A stretch of 64,000 nt of DNA from Streptomyces sp. NBC_00448 (GCF_036014115.1 NZ_CP107913.1:6131501-6195500), one strand, 5' to 3'. Positions 24,908 to 33,225 are shown, counted from the stretch's first letter. Numbers and translations are program-made. The notes: generated from the sequence alone by a model not told the origin.

Positions 24908-25123
24908 TCAGGCCGGCCACACCGAGGTGCGCCACGCCGTCGGGCCGGGCCGGGGCGCGGTGCCCGGCACCGTACGGGCCGGGTCGGACCACGCGCTGCG
25001 GGCGCCCGTCCGGCCGTCGCCGCCACCGTCGGAGTCCAGGGCGGCGGCGCGCGCCTGGACCAGCGCGACGACCGCCGCCAGCTCCTCCGGGGTCGGCCGG
25101 CCCCGCTCCACCTTGATCATCAT
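24908..25123 (-). CDS. pccE: Acyl-CoA carboxylase epsilon subunit
   Basis: A 71-residue protein that starts IKVERGRPTPEELAAVVALVQAR, the conserved core of the small actinomycete epsilon subunits. These stabilise and stimulate the alpha-beta carboxylase complex. The rest is a poorly conserved linker rich in Gly, Arg and Pro, ending WRTSVWPA, a Trp-containing tail seen in the family. Two adjacent ATG codons are possible starts (25123 and 25120), with AAGGAGGA upstream. It follows pccB by 44 bp in the same direction and is surely co-transcribed with it. Confidence 0.9.
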   Translation of the reverse strand: MMIKVERGRPTPEELAAVVALVQARAAALDSDGGGDGRTGARSAWSDPARTVPGTAPRPGPTAWRTSVWPA

Positions 25124-25167
25124 CTGTACGGTCCTCCTTCGCGGGTCCGGATGGCCGGCTGCCGTTG

Positions 25168-26757
25168 CTACAGCGGGATGTTGCCGTGCTTCTTCGGCGG
25201 CAGGCTCTCCCGCTTGTTGCGCAGCGTCCGCAGCGCCTTGACGAGCTGGGCGCGGGTCCTGGACGGCTCGATGACCGCGTCCACATAGCCGCGCTCGGCC
25301 GCGACGTAAGGATTCAGCAGGGTGTCCTCGTAGTCGGTGATGAGCCGCTGGCGCAGCGCGTCGGCCTCCTCCGGGGTGGCCGCCTCGGCGAGGGTGCGGC
25401 GGTGCAGGATGTTGACGGCGCCCTGCGCGCCCATCACGGCGATCTGGGCGGTGGGCCAGGCGAGGTTGAGGTCCGCGCCCAGGTGCTTGGAGCCCATCAC
25501 GTCGTACGCGCCGCCGAACGCCTTGCGGGTGATGATCGTGATGAGGGGCACGGTCGCCTCGGCGTACGCGTAGATCAGCTTGGCGCCGCGGCGGATGATG
25601 CCGTCCCACTCCTGGCTGGTGCCGGGCAGGAAGCCGGGGACGTCGACGAAGGTGACCACCGGGATGTTGAAGCTGTCGCAGGTCCGCACGAAGCGCGCGG
25701 CCTTCTCGGAGGCGTTGATGTCCAGACAGCCGGCGAACTGCAGCGGCTGGTTGGCGACCACGCCCACCGGCCGGCCCTCGATCCGGCCCAGGCCGGTGAG
25801 GATGTTCGGCGCGAAGAGGGCCTGCGTCTCCAGGAACTCGCCGTCGTCCAGGACGTGTTCGAGCACCTTGTGCATGTCGTAGGGCTGGTTCGCCGAGTCC
25901 GGGATGAGCGTGTCCAACTCGCGGTCCTCGTCGGTGGACTCCAGGTCCGCCTCGGCCGGGAAGGCGGGCGGCTCCTCCAGGTTGTTGCTCGGCAGGTAGG
26001 ACAGCAGCGCCTTGACGTACTCGAAGGCGTCCTTCTCGTCGCCGGACAGGTGGTGGGCGTTGCCGGAGGTGGTGTTGTGGGTGCGCGCGCCGCCCAGCTC
26101 CTCCATACCGACGTCCTCGCCGGTCACCGTCTTGATCACGTCGGGACCGGTGATGAACATGTGCGAGGTCTGGTCGACCATCACCACGAAGTCGGTGATC
26201 GCCGGGGAGTAGACCGCGCCGCCCGCACACGGGCCGACGATCAGGCTGATCTGCGGGATCACCCCGGAGGCGTGGGTGTTGCGGCGGAAGATCTCGCCGT
26301 ACATGCCGAGCGAGGTGACGCCCTCCTGGATGCGGGCGCCGCCGGAGTCGTTGATGCCGATCACCGGGCAGCCGGTCTTCAGCGCGAAGTCCATCACCTT
26401 GACGATCTTCTCGCCGAACACCTCGCCCAGCGCCCCGCCGAAGACCGTGAAGTCCTGGGAGAAGACCGCCACCGGGCGGCCCTCGACGGTCCCGTAGCCG
26501 GTGACCACCCCGTCGCCGTACGGGCGGTTCGCCTCCAGCCCGAAGTTGGTCGAGCGGTGCCTGGCCAGCTCGTCCAGCTCGGTGAAGGAGCCGTCGTCCA
26601 GCAGCAGTTCGATCCGTTCCCGGGCGGTCAGCTTGCCCTTGGCGTGCTGCTTCTCGACGGCCCGCCGCGAACCCGCGTGTGTCGCCTCCTCGATCCGGTG
26701 GCGCAGATCGGCGAGCTTCCCCGCGGTCGTGTGGATGTCGTACTGCGGCTCGGCCAT
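25168..26757 (-). CDS. pccB: Propionyl-CoA carboxylase beta subunit (carboxyltransferase)
   Basis: A 529-residue carboxyltransferase that moves the carboxyl group from biotin on the alpha subunit to propionyl-CoA (or acetyl-CoA). Both crotonase-fold halves are complete. The N-terminal half has NDSGGARIQEGVTSL and GPCAGGAVYSPA. The C-terminal half has the biotin-pocket segments FAGCLDI, GFLPGTSQEWDGIIRRGAKL and TRKAFGGAYDVMGSKHL. The Asp in GGAYDVMG is the residue linked to propionyl-CoA preference in S. coelicolor PccB. Length and the start at ATG 26757 (MAEPQYDIHTTAGKL) fit the family of about 530 residues. The epsilon gene follows directly; biotin ligase is divergent upstream. Confidence 0.95.
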   Translation of the reverse strand: MAEPQYDIHTTAGKLADLRHRIEEATHAGSRRAVEKQHAKGKLTARERIELLLDDGSFTELDELARHRSTNFGLEANRPYGDGVVTGYGTVEGRPVAVFSQDFTVFGGALGEVFGEKIVKVMDFALKTGCPVIGINDSGGARIQEGVTSLGMYGEIFRRNTHASGVIPQISLIVGPCAGGAVYSPAITDFVVMVDQTSHMFITGPDVIKTVTGEDVGMEELGGARTHNTTSGNAHHLSGDEKDAFEYVKALLSYLPSNNLEEPPAFPAEADLESTDEDRELDTLIPDSANQPYDMHKVLEHVLDDGEFLETQALFAPNILTGLGRIEGRPVGVVANQPLQFAGCLDINASEKAARFVRTCDSFNIPVVTFVDVPGFLPGTSQEWDGIIRRGAKLIYAYAEATVPLITIITRKAFGGAYDVMGSKHLGADLNLAWPTAQIAVMGAQGAVNILHRRTLAEAATPEEADALRQRLITDYEDTLLNPYVAAERGYVDAVIEPSRTRAQLVKALRTLRNKRESLPPKKHGNIPL

Positions 26758-26941
26758 GGAAGCGGCTCTCCTGCTCTCGGCGGGTCGTACGCGTACGGTC
26801 AGCGCGCACGTGACTGGCGAGTAACGCTGCTGAGTAGCGTAGTGGTGACGCAGACGAACGAGCAGTGCGGCGTTCACCACATCGCGTGCGGGGCGGCGGG
26901 CGTGGCGCGGTTCCCGCGGGCGGTGCTCATAGGGTGGGGGC

Positions 26942-27814
26942 ATGACGTCCAGCCGCTGGTCCGACCTGGAACGGCCGCCGCTCAACGCCGGCGCCCTGCG
27001 CAAGGCGGTGGTCACACCGGAAGCGGTATGGACCTCGCTCGATGTGGTGGAAGCCACTGGCTCGACCAACAGCGACCTGTCCGCCCGGGCCGCCGACGGC
27101 GCGCCCGAGGGCGCGGTGCTGGTCGCCGAGGAGCAGACCACCGGGCGCGGCCGGCTGGACCGGCGGTGGAGCGCACCCGCCCGGTCCGGGCTGTTCTTCT
27201 CGGTGCTGCTCCGGCCGGGTGAGGCCGCCGCGACCGCCGACGGCATCCGCAAGCCGGTGCCCGTCCACCGCTGGGGCTGGCTGCCGCTGCTCGCCGGTGT
27301 CGCCACCGCCACCGCGCTGTCCCGCGCCGCGGGCGTCGACACGGCACTCAAATGGCCCAACGACCTGCTGCTCACCGTCGACGGCGAGGAGCGCAAGGCC
27401 GGCGGCATCCTCGCCGAGCGGGTCGGGGAGACCGCCGTCGTCATCGGCATCGGGCTGAACGTGTCGCTGCGCGCCGAGGAACTGCCGGTCGGCACCGCCA
27501 CCTCGCTCGCCCTCGCCGGCGCCCCCGGCACCGACCGCGACCCCCTGCTGCGGGCCGTCCTGCGCTCGCTCGGCGACTGGTACGACGCCTGGCGGGCGGC
27601 GGGCGGCGACCCGGCCGCGTCCCGGCTCCAGCAGACCTACGCGGCCGGCTGCGCCACCCTCGGCCGCCAGGTGCGGGCCGAGCTGCCCGGCGGCCGGGAC
27701 CTGTCCGGCACGGCGGTCGCGGTCGACGGCGACGGGCGGCTGGTGATCGCCGGGTCGCACGGCGAGCAGGCGGTCGGCGCCGGCGATGTGGTCCATCTGC
27801 GCCCCACCGAGTGA
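26942..27814 (+). CDS. birA: Biotin-[acetyl-CoA-carboxylase] ligase
   Basis: A 290-residue biotin protein ligase that attaches biotin, through biotinyl-AMP, to the carrier Lys of acyl-CoA carboxylase. The catalytic loop is GRGRLDRRW (68-76); EATGSTNSDL (about 37-46), KWPNDLLL, KAGGILAE and GIGLNVS follow in family order. There is no N-terminal helix-turn-helix, so it is a monofunctional (group I) ligase without repressor function. The C-terminal SH3-like domain (about 240-290) is present. It is divergent from pccB, whose complex it activates. Confidence 0.93.
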   Translation: MTSSRWSDLERPPLNAGALRKAVVTPEAVWTSLDVVEATGSTNSDLSARAADGAPEGAVLVAEEQTTGRGRLDRRWSAPARSGLFFSVLLRPGEAAATADGIRKPVPVHRWGWLPLLAGVATATALSRAAGVDTALKWPNDLLLTVDGEERKAGGILAERVGETAVVIGIGLNVSLRAEELPVGTATSLALAGAPGTDRDPLLRAVLRSLGDWYDAWRAAGGDPAASRLQQTYAAGCATLGRQVRAELPGGRDLSGTAVAVDGDGRLVIAGSHGEQAVGAGDVVHLRPTE

Positions 27815-27914
27815 GAGTGAGCCAGGGCACACCTGCCGTATCGTTGAGGGGCTGCGTCGTCTCGATGATCGGAAGGGCTGTGCGCAGGGACTCTTCAGGG
27901 GCCGGGCGGTAGAC

Positions 27915-29318
27915 GTGGACAACGACAGCCCCCCGCCGAATGCCTCCGGCGGTGATGCCGCCTCCGACGGTGCGCGTGCCGCGTCCGGCGGTGATTCGGC
28001 GTCCGGCGATGCCCGGGCCGAGGGTTCTGGTGAGGCCGCGGGTTCAGGCGGTGCCGGGGGTTCGGGCGGTGCTGAGGGCTCCGCTACGGCCGCGGGTTCT
28101 GCTGAAGCCGCGGGGGGTGGCGAGCCCGCACTTTCCGGTGGACCGGAAGACGGGGCGGACGGCGGCGGGGGAGAGCCGGGCGGGGACGGGGCAGCCGGCG
28201 AGGAAGCGGACCCTGGTGAGCGCCAGGACGAGGACCAGGACCAGGACCCGAATCAGGACCCGGACCAGGAGCAGGACCTCGGCGAGGCCGGGGCGGAGTC
28301 CGGGGAGCACCCGCTGGCGCTGCGGTTGGAGCAGCTGATCCTCGGCGCGCCGCGCCGCTACACCCCCTTCCAGGCGGCCCGTACCGCGGGCGTGTCCATG
28401 GACCTGGCCTCCCGTTTCTGGCGGGCGATGGGCTTCGCCGACATCGGCCAGGCCAAGGCGCTCACCGAGGCGGACGTCCTGGCGCTGCGCCGCCTGGCCG
28501 GCCTGGTCGAGGCGGGCCTGCTCAGCGAGTCGATGGCGATCCAGGTGGCGCGGTCCACCGGGCAGACCACCGCGCGGCTCGCCGACTGGCAGACCGACTC
28601 CTTCCTCGAGGGCCTGACCGAACCGCCCGAGCCGGGCATGACCCGGGCCGAAGTGGCGTACCCGCTGGTCGAGTTGCTGCTACCCGAGCTGGAGGAGTTC
28701 CTGATCTACGTGTGGCGCCGGCAGGTCGCGGCCGCCACCAGCCGGGTCGTACAGTCCGACGACGAAGAGGCGGTCGACCGCCGGCTCGCCGTCGGCTTCG
28801 CCGACCTGGTGGGCTTCACCCGGCTCACCCGCCGGCTGGAGGAGGAGGAACTCGGGGAGCTGGTCGAGGCGTTCGAGACCACCGCGGCGGATCAGGTCGC
28901 CGCGTACGGAGGACGGCTGATCAAGACGCTCGGCGACGAGGTGCTCTTCGTCGCCGACGACCCGGGGACCGCCGCGGAGATCGGTATCCGGCTGATCGAG
29001 ACGATGACCGGCGACGAGACGATGCCCGCGCTGCGGGTGGGGATGGCGTTCGGCACGGTCACCACGCGGATGGGGGACGTGTTCGGGACGACCGTCAACC
29101 TCGCGTCCCGGCTCACCTCGATAGCGCCACGCGACGCCGTCCTCGTGGACGGGGACTTCGCGGAGGCGCTCGGCGCGGCCGGGGAGGCCCCGCTCTCCGA
29201 GGCCGACGTCGACGCGACCGCGGAGAAGTACCGCTTCGCCCTCCAGCCGATGTGGCGCCGCCCGGTCCGAGGGCTCGGCGTGGTCGAACCCTGGCTGCTC
29301 TCTCGCCGAGAGGGCTGA
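27915..29318 (+). CDS. cya: Adenylate cyclase, class III with MerR-like domain
   Basis: A 467-residue cytoplasmic class III cyclase that makes cAMP, a signal for germination and development in Streptomyces. Residues 1-130 are low-complexity (Gly/Ala/Ser/Glu, then an acidic Asp/Gln run). A MerR-like helical domain follows (YTPFQAARTAGVSMDLASRFWRA and VLALRRLAGLVEAGLLSE). The catalytic domain (about 290-430) has metal-binding Asp297 in FADLVGFTRL and Asp341 in KTLGDEVLF, and Lys337 as the adenine-specifying residue. The start is GTG 27915, the only in-frame start near the likely N-terminus; its ribosome binding site is weak. It follows birA by about 100 bp. Confidence 0.9.
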   Translation: MDNDSPPPNASGGDAASDGARAASGGDSASGDARAEGSGEAAGSGGAGGSGGAEGSATAAGSAEAAGGGEPALSGGPEDGADGGGGEPGGDGAAGEEADPGERQDEDQDQDPNQDPDQEQDLGEAGAESGEHPLALRLEQLILGAPRRYTPFQAARTAGVSMDLASRFWRAMGFADIGQAKALTEADVLALRRLAGLVEAGLLSESMAIQVARSTGQTTARLADWQTDSFLEGLTEPPEPGMTRAEVAYPLVELLLPELEEFLIYVWRRQVAAATSRVVQSDDEEAVDRRLAVGFADLVGFTRLTRRLEEEELGELVEAFETTAADQVAAYGGRLIKTLGDEVLFVADDPGTAAEIGIRLIETMTGDETMPALRVGMAFGTVTTRMGDVFGTTVNLASRLTSIAPRDAVLVDGDFAEALGAAGEAPLSEADVDATAEKYRFALQPMWRRPVRGLGVVEPWLLSRREG

Positions 29319-29354
29319 GCCGATCCCCCCGGGTGCCCTCGTTCCCGTCGCTTC

Positions 29355-29386
29355 CGGGGGCCCGCAGGAGGGGGCGCGGGCCCCCG
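29355..29386. terminator. Terminator after cya
   Basis: A perfect 11-bp stem (CGGGGGCCCGC at 29355-29365 with its complement at 29376-29386) and a 10-base loop, between the cya stop and the convergent toxin gene stop. Confidence 0.8.
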
Positions 29387-29399
29387 AGCTGCGCGTGCT

Positions 29400-29666
29400 C
29401 TATCGGCGTTCGTAGTGGAAGCGGCACGCCACGACGTGAATGACGTCGTCCTCGTCGATGCGGTACACCAGCCGGTGTTCGGAGTTGATGCGACGCGACC
29501 AGTATCCGGAGAGGTCGTTCCGCAGCGGTTCGGGCTTGCCGATCCCCTCGTGGCCGTTGCGGTCGATGTCGGCGATGAGCTGGTTGACCCGTTTCAGCAG
29601 CTTGCGATCGTTCGCCTGCCACCACAGGTAGTCGTTCCAGCCGTCGTCGAGGAAGAAGACCTTCAC
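29400..29666 (-). CDS. YoeB/Txe-family mRNA interferase toxin
   Basis: An 88-residue RelE-superfamily toxin. The sequence FFLDDGWNDYLWWQANDRKLLKRVNQLI is the Txe/YoeB N-terminal signature. The core ends with KPEPLRNDLSGYWSRRINSEHRLVYRI and a C-terminal HVVACRFHYERR; the Glu, Arg, His and Tyr residues used for RNA cleavage in YoeB are all in place, so it should be active. It binds ribosomes and cuts mRNA in the A site. Its ATG overlaps the antitoxin stop by 4 bases (ATGA). Confidence 0.92.
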   Translation of the reverse strand: MKVFFLDDGWNDYLWWQANDRKLLKRVNQLIADIDRNGHEGIGKPEPLRNDLSGYWSRRINSEHRLVYRIDEDDVIHVVACRFHYERR

Positions 29667-29944
29667 GCGACGCCCTGTCCGGCCTCGTCGTCGGAGTCCA
29701 CCAGGTCGCGGAGGGTGCCCCCGCCCGCCCTGTCCTGCTCGATGGACCTGCGCAGGCGCTCGGCCATCGCCGGCGACCGCAGCAGGTAGTCGGTCTCCTT
29801 CAGCGCTTCGTACTCGGCGAGCGAGACGATGACCATCGGTTCGTGGCCGGCGCGGGTGATGACCAGCTCCTCGGCGTCGTTCTCCACCGCGTCGAGGGCG
29901 TCGGCGATCCCGGAGCGCAGCTCGGTGACACTCATCGTCTTCAT
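29663..29944 (-). CDS. YefM/Phd-family antitoxin
   Basis: An antitoxin of about 93 residues. The N-terminal Phd/YefM DNA-binding fold is MSVTELRSGIADALDAVENDAEELVITRAGHEPMVIVSLAEYEAL, and the C-terminal acidic helices wrap the toxin. Three in-frame ATG codons are possible (29953, 29944, 29935). The first lies inside a repeated operator, so 29944 or 29935 is more likely; none has a strong ribosome binding site. With the toxin it forms an autoregulated pair. Confidence 0.9.
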   Translation of the reverse strand: MKTMSVTELRSGIADALDAVENDAEELVITRAGHEPMVIVSLAEYEALKETDYLLRSPAMAERLRRSIEQDRAGGGTLRDLVDSDDEAGQGVA

Positions 29945-29964
29945 AACGTACATGATAACGTACA
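29943..29964 (-). promoter_or_regulatory. Repeated antitoxin operator
   Basis: The 10-base unit TGTACGTTAT occurs twice in direct orientation on the minus strand, 12 bases apart, right at the antitoxin start. E. coli YefM recognises related TGTACA cores, so this is a probable autoregulatory site. Confidence 0.7.
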
Positions 29965-30104
29965 GAGCCGGAATCCCTCTCCGAGCTGCCGCTGGAGCGC
30001 GCCCGCCACGAAAGCGGCCGGCATGAGCGGGCCGAGCTGTCCCTCGGCGGTGGGGGCTGGGCGGGCAGGGCTCTCCGCTCCGCGGAGGGTCGGTGCGTCC
30101 GGGC

Positions 30105-30611
30105 TCACGAGGGCTGTTTCGTGGGCTCGCGGTGGTGGGTGGCCCAGTCGTCGTGGATGGTGCGGAAGGTGGGGAGGACGTCGCGGGTGAGGTAGTCGGT
30201 GTGGGCGCGTAACTGGGCGATGAGCGTGATGAGTTCGGCGGGTTCGTGGCAGGTCGTCGTGTGGTTCTGGGTGATCTGGACGTGGAGGACGGGGGTGAGG
30301 GGGCCGTCGGGGTGGGCGTGGTCGGGGTGCGGGTGGCACTCGATCTCGCAGAAGTACGACGCGATGCCGTCGTCGGCGTCCGGGGTGTCCTCGCGGTGGG
30401 TGACGAGGGGCGTGGTCATGCCCGTGAATGGGAAGTGGTGCACGATGTCGGTGAGGGTGAGGCTCAGGGTGCGCGGGTCGAGGTCGGTCTCGCTGGGGTC
30501 GTCGTCCGCCCAGGCGGGCAGGTAGCCGTAGGCCGTGGTGCCGTTGGTCGTGGTGATCCGCCAGGTGCGTGCTCGGCTGGTCGTACGTAACGCCGTGGCG
30601 TCGGTGTTCAT
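30105..30611 (-). CDS. DUF6907-like protein partnered with an XRE regulator
   Basis: A 168-residue cytoplasmic protein. After a Thr-rich start it has WRITTTNGTTAYGYLPAWADDDPSE, then a domain with YFCEIECHPHPDHAHPDG and HVQITQNHTTTCHEPAELITLIAQLRAHTDYL. The second half resembles the conserved part of DUF6907 proteins of Streptomyces, assigned here from memory. No enzyme residues can be named. The His- and Cys-rich centre could bind metal. Its ATG overlaps the stop of the XRE gene (ATGA), so the pair is translationally coupled, the usual arrangement for small partners of XRE/DUF5753 regulators. Confidence 0.65.
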   Translation of the reverse strand: MNTDATALRTTSRARTWRITTTNGTTAYGYLPAWADDDPSETDLDPRTLSLTLTDIVHHFPFTGMTTPLVTHREDTPDADDGIASYFCEIECHPHPDHAHPDGPLTPVLHVQITQNHTTTCHEPAELITLIAQLRAHTDYLTRDVLPTFRTIHDDWATHHREPTKQPS

Positions 30612-31474
30612 CGGTGGGGCTCCATTGCGGTGTGTTCGGCCAGCGCGGTGCGGAGGAAGGTCAGCGAGTCCGTCGGCGTGAGGGCGGTGTCGCGGAGCAG
30701 GTCGTAGGCGAGGCGCAGCGGTTCGACGTCTTCGGGTTCCTCCACGAGGTGGCCGCTCCAACTGCTTTGCGTGTACGCCACCACGTGGCCGTCCTGGAAG
30801 AAGATCAGCTCCAAGCAGCTGCGGATGTGGTGCGGGCCGGTGCCGAACGGGACGACGTGCAGGGAGACATCGGGCTTTTGGGCGGTCTCGATGAGGTGTT
30901 CCAGTTGGGCGGTCCACGTCTGGGGGTCGCGGGCTTTGCGGCGCAGTACGGCTTCGTCGATCAGCGCGCGGTAGTGGACGGGGTTCGGGCCGGTGAGACG
31001 GTCCTGCCGCTTCAGCCGTGCGGCGACCTGGGCGCCCAACTCCTTGACCCGGTGCGGGCGGACGGTGCTCAGTTGCTCCTCGGCGTAGGCGCGGGTCTGG
31101 AGCAGGTACGGCACGGCGCTGACGGCGTACTCCTGGACGCTCACCGCGTCCGCCTCCAACGGGGCAAGTCCCAGGAACGGGCGGTCCTTCGCCTCGCGTT
31201 TGGCCAGGTGCCACAGCTTCACCAGGAGGGTCCCGGTGCCGTACACCTTGTCCAGCGCGGCAGCCGCTTCAAGGGTGCCGAGACGTTGCCCCCGCTCCAG
31301 CCGGTGCAGGTACGACTGCTCGTACATGCACAGCCCCGCGAGTTCCATCAGCGTGAGCCCCGCCTGCTGCCGCCGACAGGCCAGCTCGCTGGCGTACAAC
31401 TCCCGCGCGGATAACCACTCCCAGTCGATGACGACCTTGCTCCCGCTCCCGCCGCTTACGCTGCTTCCGGCCAT
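30608..31474 (-). CDS. XRE-family regulator with DUF5753 domain
   Basis: A 288-residue regulator. Residues about 25-80 form an XRE helix-turn-helix (ELACRRQQAGLTLMELAGLCMYEQSYLHRLERGQR), slightly atypical in length. Residues about 100-275 are the DUF5753 ligand- or partner-binding domain, with AVPYLLQTRAYAEEQL, ARLKRQDRLTG, IDEAVLRR, LEHLIE, SLHVVPFGTGPH and a Ser-rich tail. Streptomyces genomes carry many such genes, usually with a small DUF397 or DUF6907 neighbour; here the partner is the coupled downstream gene. The ATG at 31474 follows GAGAGGAA. The targets are unknown. Confidence 0.88.
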   Translation of the reverse strand: MAGSSVSGGSGSKVVIDWEWLSARELYASELACRRQQAGLTLMELAGLCMYEQSYLHRLERGQRLGTLEAAAALDKVYGTGTLLVKLWHLAKREAKDRPFLGLAPLEADAVSVQEYAVSAVPYLLQTRAYAEEQLSTVRPHRVKELGAQVAARLKRQDRLTGPNPVHYRALIDEAVLRRKARDPQTWTAQLEHLIETAQKPDVSLHVVPFGTGPHHIRSCLELIFFQDGHVVAYTQSSWSGHLVEEPEDVEPLRLAYDLLRDTALTPTDSLTFLRTALAEHTAMEPHR

Positions 31475-31558
31475 ACGGAATTCCTCTCTACGGTGATGGT
31501 CGTGCTGGTGCTATGTGCCCCGGGGGCCACGGGAATTCCGCGTGCCGGGGCGCCACGT

Positions 31559-31659
31559 CCCCTTGTCCGGACTCGAACCGGAGTCATCGGGCCTGCCCGC
31601 ACGCATGAACGGAGAGTGTGCGGTGCCGCCCGGGCTCTTCCTGACTGAGCTACAAGGGG
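31559..31659 (-). tRNA. tRNA-like element with aberrant anticodon arm
   Basis: On the minus strand, a 7-bp acceptor stem (CCCCTTG with CAAGGGG), TA at positions 8-9, a 4-bp D stem (GCTC/GAGC) with GG in the loop, and a perfect 5-bp T stem (TCCGG/CCGGA) around TTCGAGT are all present. Between D and T arms there are 51 bases instead of about 23-40. They can form CGGGC/GCCCG, an internal loop, CCGCAC/GTGCGG and a 15-base loop, and no normal 7-base anticodon loop can be placed. There is no encoded CCA. It may be a decayed tRNA, a tRNA-mimic RNA, or a tRNA with an insertion. Confidence 0.55.
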
Positions 31660-31663
31660 GAGT

Positions 31664-32059
31664 TCATGAATCAAGGGGGCGACCGGGTGCCACCGGTGGC
31701 AGGTCCAGCAGCGCACCACGGCTGTCGGCAACGCGCAGCGCGTCCGACAACGCCGCGCACAAGTGCGTCACCATGCCGTGGAGTTCGGTCTCCGACGGAG
31801 CCGCCTCCCGCAGCGTCTTACGCACGAAGCCCAGCAACTCCGAGCCCATTCCGAGCTGCACCGACTCCATCTCGTCCGCCAACCGCCACAACGCCGATGC
31901 CGTGTCGCGCTCAACCGAGGGCAGGTAACACGCCTGTCCGTTCGGCCCGGGCCAGGGCAGCAATCGCAGACTCACCGTGCAGCCCCCGACTGCGTTGAGA
32001 TCGCGACACCAATCAGAGCAGTGCGCGGCGCCGGCCACCAACGCCTGACGGGTTTCCAC
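31664..32059 (-). CDS. Conserved-looking protein of unknown function
   Basis: A 131-residue cytoplasmic protein, not recognised. It has three Cys residues near the N-terminus (AAHCSDWCRDL and GGCTVSL), a Trp/Pro-rich turn (LPWPGPNGQACYLPSVE), and two helices (RDTASALWRLADEMESVQLGMG and LHGMVTHLCAALSDALRV). The start is GTG 32059 with GGGAGG ten bases upstream. It ends 5 bases before the tRNA-like element and lies between two XRE-type regulator genes, so it may belong to the same accessory block. Codon use is normal for the genome. Confidence 0.6.
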   Translation of the reverse strand: METRQALVAGAAHCSDWCRDLNAVGGCTVSLRLLPWPGPNGQACYLPSVERDTASALWRLADEMESVQLGMGSELLGFVRKTLREAAPSETELHGMVTHLCAALSDALRVADSRGALLDLPPVAPGRPLDS

Positions 32060-32228
32060 ATGTCGGCCTGCCTCCCAGGTGCGTCACACCCCGCGCCGCG
32101 ACAGCGGCATCCGGGGCTGTGTCAGTCCATGGTGAAGACCCGTCAGGGACTTTTGTTTCCAGGTCGGGAGACAGTCCAGACGTCTGGCCGCTACCGTAGA
32201 GAACGCCCAAACGACCCAGGGGTAAGTA

Positions 32229-33002
32229 TTGAATACGTACCTGCGATCTGCTATGCAGTCGGCGAGCATGTCGCCGCGACAGCTTGCGCTTCGAGTTGGC
32301 GTTTCTGGCAAGACCGTTGAACGATGGGTGGCTGACGCGGAGCTGATCCCGCACGCCAGAAATCGGGAAGACGTATCCTCTGTGCTGGGAGTTGACCAGG
32401 ATATGCTGTGGCCGAAAGCGGTGAAAAATCGAATCAAGACGGGTGGCGACCAGGAGATTGTTCGCTCTTACCCCTACCGTTCGGCGTGTCCGTCGACGGT
32501 TTGGGGGGAGCTGACCGCCAACGCTGCAGATGATCTTTTCTTCGCCGGCTACACGAATTATTTCCTTTGGTTGGATCAACCGCATTTCGTTGCAACTCTG
32601 CTCGGGAAACTCGACACTGGATGTCGAGTCCGTTTTCTGCTCGGAGATCCCGAAGGTGAGGTCACGCGCAGTCGAGAGCGGGTGGAAGAGGTTGCTCTCA
32701 GCGTGTCGACGCGGATTCGCATCACCCTGGAGCACATAGAGAAACTCGGATCGCACCAGGGGCTTGAGGTCCGGTACTCGGCGACGGAAGACGCGGTGAA
32801 CCACGTGTCCTTGTCCGTGTTCAGATTCGATGGCGAAGCCCTCGTCACTCCGCATCTCGCTCGATTGGTCGGGCATGACTCGCCCCTTCTTCACCTGCGA
32901 AAGCTGAGCACAGGGGGACTCTTCGATCGTTTCGCTGAGCACGCCGAGGAGTTGTGGTCAAGGGGTGTCCCCATTGACGCGACGAAAGCAGTGCGGAACT
33001 GA
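32229..33002 (+). CDS. XRE-family regulator with DUF5919-like domain, low G+C
   Basis: A 257-residue protein. Residues about 5-60 are an XRE-type helix-turn-helix (MSPRQLALRVGVSGKTVERWVADAEL). The rest resembles DUF5919 (assigned from memory): PYRSACPSTVWGELTANAADDLFFAGYTNYFLWL, VRFLLGDPEGEVTRSRERVEE, SLSVFRFDGEALVTPHLARLVGHDSP and a C-terminal FDRFAEHAEELW. The domain has a phospholipase D-like flavour but no HKD motif, so it is probably a sensor. The start is TTG 32229 behind AGGGG. One 60-base line (32581-32640) is 53% G+C by count, far below the neighbours, which points to recent acquisition. Confidence 0.8.
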   Translation: MNTYLRSAMQSASMSPRQLALRVGVSGKTVERWVADAELIPHARNREDVSSVLGVDQDMLWPKAVKNRIKTGGDQEIVRSYPYRSACPSTVWGELTANAADDLFFAGYTNYFLWLDQPHFVATLLGKLDTGCRVRFLLGDPEGEVTRSRERVEEVALSVSTRIRITLEHIEKLGSHQGLEVRYSATEDAVNHVSLSVFRFDGEALVTPHLARLVGHDSPLLHLRKLSTGGLFDRFAEHAEELWSRGVPIDATKAVRN

Positions 33003-33189
33003 CTCCGGCCGGTCGGCTCCGGTCACCTCTCGCCGTCTACCAACGACGTAGGGTGCCCGGAGCGTCCGAACTGGCCCGCCGCGCGCGGGAAGCGCTGGCC
33101 TGAGATGCCGATCGGCCGGCCGGCGAAGGGACGCATCGTGGTTCCGGAACCGTGTCGTCCTGCTTCAGCGCAGCGAGAACGCCACGTTC

Positions 33190-33225
33190 GTCCGTAGGTC
33201 CGTAGGTCCGTAGGTCCGTAGATCC
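33190..33225. repeat. Four tandem 9-bp repeats
   Basis: GTCCGTAGG is repeated four times without spacers (the last copy ends in A). It lies in the 305-bp gap 33003-33307 between convergent genes, which contains nothing else recognisable. Confidence 0.85.

Noticed and set aside
33190..33225. CRISPR-like array
   Set aside because: The units are 9 bases with no spacers, and there is no cas gene in the window. The 8-bp repeats at 47745 were rejected for the same reason.
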